Source of the DNA: Bacteroidota bacterium
GTDB lineage: Bacteria > Bacteroidota > Bacteroidia > Chitinophagales > Chitinophagaceae
Direction of reading: 5' to 3'
Length of the DNA: 64,000 nt
NCBI GenBank assembly: GCA_018268015.1
Contig: JAFDXJ010000003.1
Location: 62,001 to 126,000 of the forward strand
Shown: piece after piece, positions 8,534 to 18,155 of the stretch
Layout of the letters: the number at the start of each line of letters is the position of its first letter
Numbering within the stretch: position 1 is the stretch's first letter
The notes under the pieces: model-generated
Database searches by the model: none
Seen by the model: only the letters and a program-made list of their open reading frames with translations
What the model was told of the DNA's origin: nothing
Position numbers and translations under genes: made by a program

Positions 8534-9955
8534 TTATTCGTAATCAAATATTTTTCCGGGATTTAAAATATTATTGGGATCAAAGCTCTTTTTAATGCTG
8601 CGCATGATATTTAATGCGGCTTCATTAAAGACCAGATGCATGTAAGGCTTTTGGATTAAACCAATTCCATGCTCCCCGCTAATGGTGCCTCCAAGACTTT
8701 TAACCAATTTAAAAAGAGCGCAAAGTATTTGTTGCATTTCGGGATTTTGATAACTATTTATTATCCCTTCTTTTTTTATTCTGATATGCAAATTACCATC
8801 GCCGGCATGGCCATAACATACAGCATGGAAACGATGTGCAATGCCTAATTCTTTTACACCACGAATTAAATCCGGCAATGCAGCTCTCGGAACAACGGTA
8901 TCTTCTTCAATAGTATATCCTTTTAACTTCACGGCTTCTGCGGTTCTGCGACGTAATTTCCAAAGAGCTTCCTTTTGTACTGCATCATCTGCAAAGAAAA
9001 TTTCACCTGCTCCCATTTCTTCAAGTATATGGTTTATACTTTCCATTTCTTTCAATAGTATATCCTGATCATTACCATCAACCTCAATAATTAAATGAGC
9101 TGCAACGCCTTCATGAACCGGAATAGAACCGGCGCTGACCATCTCAGATACAATTTGTAATGCATCGATCTCTACCAGTTCCATTGCACTTGGATTGTGT
9201 CCTGCAAGAAAAATAGCATTTACGGCTTCCCCTGCTTTTTCCAGAGAGGAAAATGGAGCGAGCAATAACAAGTCATATTTAGGATGGGGTATGAGTTTTA
9301 GAACAATCTTAGTAACAATAGCCAGTGTGCCTTCACTACCTACAATTAATTGTGTAAGGTTGTAACCGGTAGCATTTTTTAAAACATTAGCGCCCGTCCA
9401 CATGACTTCTCCATTGGGTAAAACCACTTCAAGATTTAATACATAATCTTTTACAACGCCATATTTTACTGCTTTGGGCCCACCACTATTTTCAGCAATA
9501 TTTCCACCAATAAAACATGAACCGCGACTACTTGGGTCAGGAGGATAAAACAAGCCTTTTGCTTTTACCTCATTTTGTAAGATTTCTGTTATTACACCCG
9601 GTTCAGTGGTTACCTGGAAATTTTTTTCATCAATGTGAAGAATGCTGTTCATTCTTTCCAGAGATAATACCACCCCACCACATTTTGGAAGTGCGCCGCC
9701 ACTGAGGCCGGTGCCTGCTCCACGTGCGGTTAAAGGGATTTTATGATGATTACATATTTTTAAGATGGCACTGATTTCTTCAGTGGTACGTGGCTTTACA
9801 ACAATCTCGGGTTGATAATAGAGATTTTCTGTTTCGTCCCGCCCGTATTTATAGAGGGATTCATGATCGTCAAAAACATAACTACTTCCAACAATATTTT
9901 TAAAATCCCGGATAATTGGGGGCGTAACTTTTTCGTAAATATCGTTTAGTATCAT
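8534..9955 (-). CDS. FAD-linked oxidase of the glycolate/D-lactate dehydrogenase type (GlcD-like)
   Basis: 473 residues from ATG 9955. A TTG at 9991 is in frame but adds only a hydrophilic tail not expected in the family, so the ATG is preferred. The FAD-binding domain shows the PP-loop LTARGAGTGLSGGALP and the DPSSRGSCFIGGN segment. The C-terminal FAD-oxidase domain contains CYGHAGDGNLHIR and ISGEHGIG, with metal-binding histidines. It oxidises a 2-hydroxyacid such as glycolate or D-lactate to the ketoacid. No GlcE or GlcF partner is adjacent. Confidence 0.88.
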   Translation of the reverse strand: MILNDIYEKVTPPIIRDFKNIVGSSYVFDDHESLYKYGRDETENLYYQPEIVVKPRTTEEISAILKICNHHKIPLTARGAGTGLSGGALPKCGGVVLSLERMNSILHIDEKNFQVTTEPGVITEILQNEVKAKGLFYPPDPSSRGSCFIGGNIAENSGGPKAVKYGVVKDYVLNLEVVLPNGEVMWTGANVLKNATGYNLTQLIVGSEGTLAIVTKIVLKLIPHPKYDLLLLAPFSSLEKAGEAVNAIFLAGHNPSAMELVEIDALQIVSEMVSAGSIPVHEGVAAHLIIEVDGNDQDILLKEMESINHILEEMGAGEIFFADDAVQKEALWKLRRRTAEAVKLKGYTIEEDTVVPRAALPDLIRGVKELGIAHRFHAVCYGHAGDGNLHIRIKKEGIINSYQNPEMQQILCALFKLVKSLGGTISGEHGIGLIQKPYMHLVFNEAALNIMRSIKKSFDPNNILNPGKIFDYE

Positions 9956-10039
9956 GATCCGATATTGAAATATATTTTTTGAGCCGGTCAATATTATACA
10001 ATAAAATTGAAAGTGGAAAGCAGAAAAGAAATTACAAAG

Positions 10040-11077
10040 CTAAAATCTGACAACCGGGCATTTCACCGCCTTGCCTCCGGTACCTAATGAGATTCCTCTT
10101 TTGATTATGGAAATTTCATAAGCGCCCCTGGATTGGTTAAAATCCGAAAGGCCTGAAGTCGTGGCATCATAATTTATGGTAATCGAATAATTATTCCATT
10201 CATATCCGGCCATGGGAATAAGGGCATCATTTAAACGATAATATAAGCCGCCGATGACCTGCATATTTCCATCCCCACTAATATTATAATGTGCATTTAA
10301 ACCGGCTACTGTTTCTGTTACATTATTCATTTTACTGTAATAAGCATTTGGATTTAAAATCCATTGATCATTCAATTTGATACTCCCATTAAGAAAAAAT
10401 GTAAATCTTGGTGCAACTCTTGTATCGGTAATTGAATTGGAAAAGAATGATTCTTTGGGTTGATTAATGTGAGACATGGCGATACCGGCATTCAAATAAA
10501 TATTTTCACTGGGAAAATAGGAGTAATTGATCCCTGCCTGTAAATCTGCATAGACTACAGAATTTGTTGAAAATGTTTCTCCATTGGCAATTTTAATATC
10601 AAAGAATTTTCCATTCCATTGGTTATCAAAAGTCAGTTTACTGATATCTATTCTTTTATTTACAAAACCAAAACTGAATCCACCGCTCAATAAACTTCTA
10701 TAACCGATCAATTGATGATAGGCAATAGATGCATATCCCTTTGTCGAGGTTAAGCCTCCTGTTCCGGCTACATCACGCATTAAGGACCCTCCCAATCCCA
10801 TCCAGCCATTTTCAAACCGGGAAGCAAATAATTGCATATCGCCCCAAATATTAAACGTCTTATAAGGATTGGAAGTAATACTGGCCCATTGATTCCTGTA
10901 ATTCCCGCCAATTCTCCAGTCTGCATCTGGCTCAAATCCTGTATTGGCAGGATTTACCAATAATGGAGTATTGAAGTATTGAGAAAAATGCAAGTCTTGT
11001 GAAAATAATTTTTTATTAGAAAATAGGAATAGACTCATGAAAAGAAAGGCCGCAATATTTTTAAAGTATTTTTTCAT
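10040..11077 (-). CDS. PorP/SprF-type type IX secretion membrane protein
   Basis: 345 residues with a signal peptide ending near KLFSQ. The DLHFSQYFNTPLLVNPANTG opening is the hallmark of the PorP/SprF family, followed by a beta-barrel pattern. Family members sit in the outer membrane; SprF is needed to bring SprB to the surface, and PorP is a T9SS component. It starts 6 nt after the stop of the giant protein encoded upstream, the usual arrangement of a large surface protein and its dedicated SprF. It is therefore probably the anchor or secretion helper for that protein rather than the core PorP. Confidence 0.9.
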   Translation of the reverse strand: MKKYFKNIAAFLFMSLFLFSNKKLFSQDLHFSQYFNTPLLVNPANTGFEPDADWRIGGNYRNQWASITSNPYKTFNIWGDMQLFASRFENGWMGLGGSLMRDVAGTGGLTSTKGYASIAYHQLIGYRSLLSGGFSFGFVNKRIDISKLTFDNQWNGKFFDIKIANGETFSTNSVVYADLQAGINYSYFPSENIYLNAGIAMSHINQPKESFFSNSITDTRVAPRFTFFLNGSIKLNDQWILNPNAYYSKMNNVTETVAGLNAHYNISGDGNMQVIGGLYYRLNDALIPMAGYEWNNYSITINYDATTSGLSDFNQSRGAYEISIIKRGISLGTGGKAVKCPVVRF

Positions 11078-11083
11078 TTCTCA

Positions 11084-14000
11084 TTAGCGTAATAAAGTGA
11101 TATCTCCTTTTTTTCTAAAAGTGGTCCCATCTGTAAAAGTAACATCCAAAACATATACATAAACCTCTTGAGGTTGCAATACACCTTTGTATTTTCCATC
11201 CCATCCTTCATTCATTGAGCCTGTTTGAAAAACCAATTGCCCCCATCGGTTATAAATTCTCCAATCCATTTTACTGATGCCAAATCCGCGTACGTTGACC
11301 AGGTCATTGATCCCATCACCATTTGGTGTAAATGCAGTGGGTACATCCAGTAAAGGTACTACGGTTGCAATGATATCAGAACATGCGGTATCGGTACAAC
11401 CGGCTAAATTATAAACGATAAGACAAGTGGTATTCACTCCGGATTTATTATAAAAATGACTTATCAATGTGTCCCGTTTAGAAGTAAGAATAGAATCCCC
11501 ATCACCAAAAATCCATTTATAAAATATGCCCCCGGATGAAGTATTAATAAATGTTACGGCTGCATTTTCAGGTGGAACAGTAGGGGAGAATGTGAATGAA
11601 GAAACCGGTGGGTCATAGACATAAATGTCATAGATCAGGCTATCCATTAAATTACAGGAATTTAAATTGGTTGCAGTGAGTACGACCCTGTATTTACCCT
11701 GTGCTGTATAGATATGAATGGGACTTTCATCTGTAGATATACTTCCATCACCAAAATTCCATACATAAGTTTCGCCGCCGGTAGATGTATTTGTAAAAAG
11801 TAAAGGCTGATTTACACAAGCAAAAGGCGGTTGTATGAAATTTGCTTTTACCTGGTCAGCTATATTGATTATTTTTTCTACATAATCATTCGAATTACAA
11901 TAACCCGTATCGAGTAAGGTCATCCGAATGGTATAAGTTCCTATAGAGGGAAAATTGTGATTAAAGCCTGAAGTATCTGTAATAAATTTAGTACCATCAC
12001 CAAGATCCCATTCAAAGCTTTGATTACTAAAAGGGAAACCAGGTGGCGCTATGGATAAATTGGTGAACTGGTATTTTAATGAATCACAAGGCGCTAATTT
12101 GAGAAAATCAAAATCCAGTTTTGCTTCATTATCTTTCACGCGAATATGGGTATATGAAGTATCAGCGATATTACAGGTTGAGGAATCTATGGCAACCAGT
12201 GTTACTAGGAAATAACCTGTAACATTATAGGTATGGCTGATGGTAGCGGTATTGGTGGTGACATTTCCAGTACCATCTCCAAAATTCCATATATATTTTA
12301 CGGCATTTCCAATGGTATCTCTAAAATCTACCGTTAATGGCACACAACCTGTTGTATCCCTTGGAATGCCATTAATGGAAGATTGTACTGCACTACCTAC
12401 CCCTGCTAATTCAAAGGCGATTTTTACACAAGCTTCATTACACAATGATCCATTTTGTGCTCCATTTGTGGGCCCCCAAACACCCGGTGTAGTGGGGAAA
12501 ATTCCTGTTTTAGAACAGTTGGCACACATTGCCTGGTATATGACGCCACTCTCATCAAAACGACTGGTGCCACCATCCACATGATCACCGACAGAAGGGC
12601 CATTATCGATGTTTCCAAAAAAAGTTCCATATAATTGACTTTTTGCATCTTTTTCTAAAACAAAAAAATAAAAATCACTGCCATCAGAAGTTTGTCGAAT
12701 AGCATTGGGCGTAGTGGTCAGCCCAAAAGTATTAGCATTTGGGTAGTTTCCTACAATATCCAATCCACCGCCCCATCCTGACACATATACATTTTCGCAT
12801 CTGTCCACTAAAAAGGCATCAGGTGAAATATCAGGCACTGACTGACCTTTTCCAAAATTTGTGGAATAAATGATGCCACTCAGATCAGGGTTTAATTTAG
12901 TAATAAATTGTTTGCCATTTCGCTGGCTTTGAAAAGCTGCATTTACTACAGGTAATGATCCGGTCGTATTTCCATTGATATATGGAAAGCCAGCCTTATC
13001 AAACTTGAGTCCATATACCAGGTCATTGCCTCCGGATCCTACATATACTGATCTGATTAATGTAGATCCATCACTACTGATGATAAAGACAAAGCCATCA
13101 CAAATGCCGCCTTGAAATTTATTAAAAATCAAAGGGCCGGAATTATTTCCTGTCCCTTTTAAATTAGAGCTGGTTGTAGCGCCGCCAACATAAATATTTC
13201 CATTGATGGGATTGAGTGAAATAACAAAAGCTGCTTCATCTCCGGATCCACCATAGAAAGAACTAAATAAAACATTTGAAATATCGGGACTCACTTTTAA
13301 AATGACCCCATCCTGGCTGCCGCCAAAGTTTGGTTGAAACGCATTTGCAGTGACCGGAAAATTATTGGACTGAGTACAGGATGCTAAAAGAATATTGTCA
13401 TTCGGATCAACAATTACTTCACTCCGGGCATCATCACCATAATTTCTTGAAATACTTATTGCTCCGCCACTTTGTTCTTTATCAACAATATTAATACCAT
13501 CATTGGAACTGCCGCCAAACTTACGGGATCCCAGCAATGTCTTTCCATCAGCGCTTATTTTTGTTATAAAAATATCGAAGCCACCGCCTGTTCCATAGGT
13601 AGCAGAAGTAGCCGGAAAATTTACGGAACTTGTTCTGCCGGCAACAACTAAATTACCGGAATGGTCCACGATCATACTATGTGGCTGTTCATTTCCTGAT
13701 CCACCTAAATAAGTTGCAAATAAACGAGCGCTTCCATTGGCGCTTAATTTAATAATCCCAATATCAAAGCCCGGAAGGCCTCCTTGTTGTACACCACCTC
13801 CAAAAACCGTTTGAATAGCCCCTGTACTTACCGGGTAGCCGTCACTAAAAGCAATGCCACCGGCATAAAAGTTTCCAGAACCATCGAAAGTGGCTGTATA
13901 TCCCCAATTATCTGAAATACTATTTGTAAAGCTGGCAAAAATGAGTGTAGGATCAATAATTAAGGTTTGATTTTTATCATATTTGCCTACCTGGAAATAG

Positions 14001-14737
14001 ACCCTATTGCCATCTAACACAAAAGATGAGCTTATTTCCTTCTTCTCTTTATCACCAATTTGCCAGGAGATAGGTTTCAATTCTGTTGCTTCCCCAATAG
14101 ATGTTTTTATAACAAGGTTGCCATTTGTAATTCTTAAGCCATCCACTCCTTTAAATGCAAGCTGGATTTGATGAATATCTGCACCGGGTTTTACAATAAA
14201 TTCATATTTTAAAGTTCCTTGGTCTTCATAATATCTGACATCAATACCAGGATAAATGTTTTTATAGGTTATCGTATGAAAAATCTTGCAACCGCTTTTC
14301 CATTTTGACGGGTCATTCCCGGTAAAATAATTTGAATACGTCGTCATCATTTTTTCAGGAATGATTTCTGCATTTTTAGATGATCCCGCGAAGTCTACTT
14401 CATAGGCATGAGAACGAAGGATAACCTGTTTAAAAGTATCAATGGGTGGGTACTCTTTATTAGGCTCACTGAAAGAATTCACTTTTCCGGAATCCAGCAT
14501 AATGGTTTTATGGCCTCCAAATAAATCGGCTACGCTTTTTAAATCATCACTATTGTGTAGCAAAACTTTATAGCCCTGCTTTTGCAAAAAAATAGATCCA
14601 TTGGCAATTTTCCCGGAATAGGTAACCTGATTGTCCCATTGCCCTTTGTTTTCCACAAATTCAAGGCTTTGAGAAAAACATTGATATACACCCAGGATGT
14701 TGAAAATAAATAGTAATAATGGTAGGATTCTTTTCAA
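11084..14737 (-). CDS. Giant T9SS surface protein: DUF7948-like, SBBP repeats, PKD repeats, gliding-motility C-terminal domain
   Basis: 1217 residues from a TTG start followed at once by a signal peptide (to QCFSQ). In order: a region opening with LEFVENKGQWDNQV (about 23-260, DUF7948-like); a run of SBBP-type beta-propeller repeats with FATYLGGSGNE and FSSFYGGSGDE (about 265-700); about four PKD-like modules marked by WNFGDG or WIFGDG (about 810-1110); and a C-terminal domain with FTPNGDGINDL and IYNRWGQLVFQT, the CHU_C / gliding-motility sorting signal for type IX secretion. It is probably a cell-surface adhesin. It pairs with the PorP/SprF gene downstream. Confidence 0.9.
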   Translation of the reverse strand: MKRILPLLLFIFNILGVYQCFSQSLEFVENKGQWDNQVTYSGKIANGSIFLQKQGYKVLLHNSDDLKSVADLFGGHKTIMLDSGKVNSFSEPNKEYPPIDTFKQVILRSHAYEVDFAGSSKNAEIIPEKMMTTYSNYFTGNDPSKWKSGCKIFHTITYKNIYPGIDVRYYEDQGTLKYEFIVKPGADIHQIQLAFKGVDGLRITNGNLVIKTSIGEATELKPISWQIGDKEKKEISSSFVLDGNRVYFQVGKYDKNQTLIIDPTLIFASFTNSISDNWGYTATFDGSGNFYAGGIAFSDGYPVSTGAIQTVFGGGVQQGGLPGFDIGIIKLSANGSARLFATYLGGSGNEQPHSMIVDHSGNLVVAGRTSSVNFPATSATYGTGGGFDIFITKISADGKTLLGSRKFGGSSNDGINIVDKEQSGGAISISRNYGDDARSEVIVDPNDNILLASCTQSNNFPVTANAFQPNFGGSQDGVILKVSPDISNVLFSSFYGGSGDEAAFVISLNPINGNIYVGGATTSSNLKGTGNNSGPLIFNKFQGGICDGFVFIISSDGSTLIRSVYVGSGGNDLVYGLKFDKAGFPYINGNTTGSLPVVNAAFQSQRNGKQFITKLNPDLSGIIYSTNFGKGQSVPDISPDAFLVDRCENVYVSGWGGGLDIVGNYPNANTFGLTTTPNAIRQTSDGSDFYFFVLEKDAKSQLYGTFFGNIDNGPSVGDHVDGGTSRFDESGVIYQAMCANCSKTGIFPTTPGVWGPTNGAQNGSLCNEACVKIAFELAGVGSAVQSSINGIPRDTTGCVPLTVDFRDTIGNAVKYIWNFGDGTGNVTTNTATISHTYNVTGYFLVTLVAIDSSTCNIADTSYTHIRVKDNEAKLDFDFLKLAPCDSLKYQFTNLSIAPPGFPFSNQSFEWDLGDGTKFITDTSGFNHNFPSIGTYTIRMTLLDTGYCNSNDYVEKIINIADQVKANFIQPPFACVNQPLLFTNTSTGGETYVWNFGDGSISTDESPIHIYTAQGKYRVVLTATNLNSCNLMDSLIYDIYVYDPPVSSFTFSPTVPPENAAVTFINTSSGGIFYKWIFGDGDSILTSKRDTLISHFYNKSGVNTTCLIVYNLAGCTDTACSDIIATVVPLLDVPTAFTPNGDGINDLVNVRGFGISKMDWRIYNRWGQLVFQTGSMNEGWDGKYKGVLQPQEVYVYVLDVTFTDGTTFRKKGDITLLR

Positions 14738-14793
14738 GTTTTTTAAAAATTAAGTGGTTCTTTTCTAAACGTTTTGCGTTTCTAAATGTTGTA

Positions 14794-16851
14794 TCAGGAT
14801 ATCTTACTCCAGGCTGTTTTTCCTTTTAAAGCTAAAATATAATTTTTTAAACCGGCATTCTCCATTTTTTCCAGTGATGGATCCACATCTAGGACAATGT
14901 CCGCATACCTTTTTGCTGCTTCCAGGATACTTTGATCCAAAATGATATCTGCAAGTTTAAAATCAAGTGCACCACTTTGTCTGGTACCTTCAATATTTCC
15001 GGGACCCCGTAATGCTAAATCGGCTTCTGCAATCTTAAATCCATTATTTGTATCACATAATATTTTTAATCTTTGGCGGGCTTCATGACTCAGTTTACTC
15101 CCGGTGAGTAAAATGCAATAACTCTTGTGATTACCCCTGCCAACCCGTCCACGTAATTGATGTAATTGAGATAAGCCAAATTTTTCTGCACTCTCAATAA
15201 CGATCACACTGGCATTGGGTACATCTACACCAACTTCAATCACGGTAGTACCCACAAGAATCTGGCATTCCCCCTTCTTAAAGCGTTGCATATTTACCTC
15301 TTTCTGTAGAGCAGGCATTTTACCATGCACCATACTGATATAGTATAAATGTTCAGGAAAATAAGTCTTCACTTGTTCATATCCTTGCATGAGATCTTCA
15401 TAGCTCAATTTTTCACTTTCCTCTATAAGAGGATAAACGATATAAGCTTGCCTCCCTTTTTTTATTTCCGATTTTATGAATTCCATGACTTCCATTCGCC
15501 TCATTTCATTGCGTTGAATCGTTTTTATTTCCTGCCTGCCCGGTGGAAGTTCATCCATTATACTAACATCCAGGTCACCATAAACCGACATTGCCAGGGT
15601 TCTGGGTATGGGTGTTGCAGTCATAACAAGGATATGAGGAGAGATAGGCGATTTCTTCCACAATTTTGCCCTTTGCGCCACACCAAAACGATGTTGCTCA
15701 TCTACTATGGCTATACCCAGGTTTTTAAATTCAACCTGATCTTCAATGATGGCATGTGTACCCACGATGATATGACAAAGCCCTTCTTTCAATTCATGTA
15801 AAATTTTTTTTCTTTCCGCTGTTTTAGTACTTCCGGTAAGCAGGTGAATATTTAAGGGTAAATTTTTTAGAAGATTTTGAATACTATTAAAATGTTGTTG
15901 TGCTAAGATTTCGGTGGGAGCCATGATGCATCCCTGGAATCCATTATCCACGGCAAGCAGGAGGGTTAGTAAAGCCACAATAGTTTTCCCACTTCCTACA
16001 TCTCCTTGTAGCAAGCGATTCATTTGCCGGCCGGAATTTGTATCCTGGCGAATTTCTTTAACTACTTTCTTTTGTGCATTGGTCAGTTCAAAAGGCAAGC
16101 AAGTTGAATAAAATGTATTAAACAAATCGCCTACTTTTTCAAACAATACTCCCTGGCTTTTATGATGCCTTCTATTGCGCATCATTTTAAATCGAATTTG
16201 TGCCAAAAAGAATTCTTCAAATTTCAAACGCCTGGATGCTTCTTTAAATTCATCCATGGTTTTGGGGAAATGAATATCGTTGTAAGCTTTGTATCGTCCC
16301 ACTAAATTCAATGGTTTTAAGACTTGTATGGGTATATTTTCAGGGAGATCATTTTCATTGATTTGTTTCAGAATTGCCGATGTTAATTTGGCAATTTGCC
16401 TTCCATTCAGATTACGTGTTTTTAGTTTTTCTGTGGAAGGATAAATAGGCTCGAATATAAATTTATCACTTACGGATGAATCTATTATTTCATAGTCAGG
16501 ATGTGAAATTTGCGGATGCTTATTAAAATAAGTGACCTTGCCATAAATCAAATATTTTTTTCCAATCATTAAATTTTTCTGCACCCATTGAATGCCACGA
16601 AACCATACCAATTCCAGATATCCGCTTCCATCTGAAATATGCGCAAGAAGACGGCGACTTGCTTTTTCACCTATGATTTCACAATGAGATATTACACCGG
16701 ATATTTGAATAAAATCAGTTTCACTGGTAATGGATCCTATTTTTTGAATGATGGTCTTATCAATATGGCGAAATGGAAAATGATCAAGCAGATCGCGAAA
16801 AAAATAAATGCCCAATTCCTTTTGCAGGAGGGCAGCTCGTACAGGCCCCAC
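14794..16851 (-). CDS. recG: ATP-dependent DNA helicase RecG
   Basis: 685 residues from GTG 16851. Wedge/OB domain first, then the helicase with Walker A GDVGSGKT, the RecG-type DEQHRFGV box, TATPIPRTLA and the C-terminal QLRGRVGRG motif. It remodels stalled forks and Holliday junctions. The frame stays open upstream to a TAA at about 16909-16911 and encodes ILDTPIEYLKSVGP, which is the conserved N-terminus of RecG, yet no ATG, GTG or TTG exists there. The likeliest natural start would be ATA at 16884-16882, a rare codon. The annotated GTG start probably clips about 11 conserved residues. Confidence 0.93.
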   Translation of the reverse strand: MGPVRAALLQKELGIYFFRDLLDHFPFRHIDKTIIQKIGSITSETDFIQISGVISHCEIIGEKASRRLLAHISDGSGYLELVWFRGIQWVQKNLMIGKKYLIYGKVTYFNKHPQISHPDYEIIDSSVSDKFIFEPIYPSTEKLKTRNLNGRQIAKLTSAILKQINENDLPENIPIQVLKPLNLVGRYKAYNDIHFPKTMDEFKEASRRLKFEEFFLAQIRFKMMRNRRHHKSQGVLFEKVGDLFNTFYSTCLPFELTNAQKKVVKEIRQDTNSGRQMNRLLQGDVGSGKTIVALLTLLLAVDNGFQGCIMAPTEILAQQHFNSIQNLLKNLPLNIHLLTGSTKTAERKKILHELKEGLCHIIVGTHAIIEDQVEFKNLGIAIVDEQHRFGVAQRAKLWKKSPISPHILVMTATPIPRTLAMSVYGDLDVSIMDELPPGRQEIKTIQRNEMRRMEVMEFIKSEIKKGRQAYIVYPLIEESEKLSYEDLMQGYEQVKTYFPEHLYYISMVHGKMPALQKEVNMQRFKKGECQILVGTTVIEVGVDVPNASVIVIESAEKFGLSQLHQLRGRVGRGNHKSYCILLTGSKLSHEARQRLKILCDTNNGFKIAEADLALRGPGNIEGTRQSGALDFKLADIILDQSILEAAKRYADIVLDVDPSLEKMENAGLKNYILALKGKTAWSKIS

Positions 16852-17007
16852 GCTTTTTAAATATTCAATAGGCGTATCTAATATGGAATGAGAAGTATGT
16901 ATAAGATTTTATTTGTTGCAAATATCGGCTTCATTTTATAAATACGATTTTTATAGGCAGCCCGCTTTTGCACACAAATTTTTATATGAAAAACACCTTT
17001 GGGTTTT

Positions 17008-17015
17008 TATCTTCG
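17008..17015 (+). promoter_or_regulatory. -7-type promoter box before trpS
   Basis: TATCTTCG is a one-mismatch version of TAnnTTTG and ends 5 nt before the ATG at 17021, so the message would be nearly leaderless. No clear TTTG at 19-21 nt upstream. Confidence 0.4.
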
Positions 17016-17020
17016 CATTT

Positions 17021-18022
17021 ATGGGAAAAGAAATAACCGTTAGCGGTATCCGGCCTACTGGTGCATTGCACCTGGGTAATTATGTTGGCGCAATGCAGAA
17101 TTATGTAAAAATGCAAAATGAATTTGACTGCTTTTTTTTTATTGCCGATTGGCATAGCCTGACCACTCATCCGGACACGGTAAAACTGAAAGAACAGGTA
17201 AAGAGAGCTGTTGCTGAATATATTGCTGCCGGATTAGACCCACAAAAAGTAACCATTTATCTTCAAAGCGCTATCCCGGAAATTGCAGAATTATACTTGT
17301 ATTTAGGCACTTTAACTTATAAAGGAGAATTAGAAAAAACAACAACCTTCAAAGAAAAAGTCAGAAGCCAGCCAGAAAATATTAATGCAGGCTTATTAAC
17401 TTACCCGGTACTTATGGCTGCTGATATTTTAATTCACCGAGCAAAAAAGGTACCCGTGGGTAAAGACCAGGAACAACATCTTGAAATGACAAGAAACCTT
17501 GCAGAAAGATTTAACTACCGCTATAGTGAATTTTTCCCAATGCCGGAAGCCTATAATTTTGGTGAAAACCTTATAAAGATCATGGGCCTCGATGGCAATG
17601 GAAAGATGAGTAAAAGTGAAAACCAATTAGCCACCATTTATCTTTCGGATGAAAATGAATGGATACGTAAAAAAATAATGAAAGCCAAAACAGATAGTGG
17701 CCCTGTAACTGAATTTGCTCAAAAGCCGGATTATATTGAAAATCTTTTTACTCTAATGAAATTGGTATCATCTACAGAAGTATTTACTAAATTTGATACA
17801 GACTTCCAACATTGCCGGATTCGTTATGGAGATATGAAAAAGCAATTAGCAGAAGATATGATTTCTTTTATTTCCCCAATAAGATCAAAGGCAAATGAAA
17901 TCCTTAAAGATGAAAATTTATTATCAAAAATTTTAAAGGAAGGTGCAGAAAAGGCAAGACTAAGTGCAAGTAATACATTATATGAAGTTCGTCATAAAAT
18001 GGGCCTGACTTATTTTGCCTAA
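17021..18022 (+). CDS. trpS: Tryptophanyl-tRNA synthetase
   Basis: 333 residues. I chose ATG 17021 because the protein then opens with GKEITVSGIRPTGALHLGNY, the standard TrpRS N-terminus; the open frame continues upstream to 16913 but that part is unlike the family. The class I signature is TGALHLGNY and the second signature is KMSKS in GNGKMSKSEN. It charges tRNA-Trp in the cytoplasm. It is divergent from recG, with 130-170 nt between them. Confidence 0.95.
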   Translation: MGKEITVSGIRPTGALHLGNYVGAMQNYVKMQNEFDCFFFIADWHSLTTHPDTVKLKEQVKRAVAEYIAAGLDPQKVTIYLQSAIPEIAELYLYLGTLTYKGELEKTTTFKEKVRSQPENINAGLLTYPVLMAADILIHRAKKVPVGKDQEQHLEMTRNLAERFNYRYSEFFPMPEAYNFGENLIKIMGLDGNGKMSKSENQLATIYLSDENEWIRKKIMKAKTDSGPVTEFAQKPDYIENLFTLMKLVSSTEVFTKFDTDFQHCRIRYGDMKKQLAEDMISFISPIRSKANEILKDENLLSKILKEGAEKARLSASNTLYEVRHKMGLTYFA

Positions 18023-18155
18023 GGATTGATTATTGTTTGTATTATTCCTGTTAGAATTTTTATTGTTTCATAAAATTTGCCCTATGCTCTTTTATCTTTA
18101 ATTTTTGTAATATCAAAGAAAATATTTTATCAAAAAAAAGAATCAATTTTACTGA

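Noticed and set aside
12240..12584. A 114-codon open frame on the plus strand
   Set aside because: It is antisense to the PKD/propeller gene, has no recognisable motif and mirrors the repeats of the real gene.
14738..14793. AAACG-TTTTG-CGTTT inverted sequence between recG and the giant T9SS gene
   Set aside because: A 5-bp arm is too short to separate from chance and no T-run follows.
15349..15801. A 150-codon open frame on the plus strand inside recG
   Set aside because: It has no start context or family features, while recG on the other strand shows all helicase motifs.
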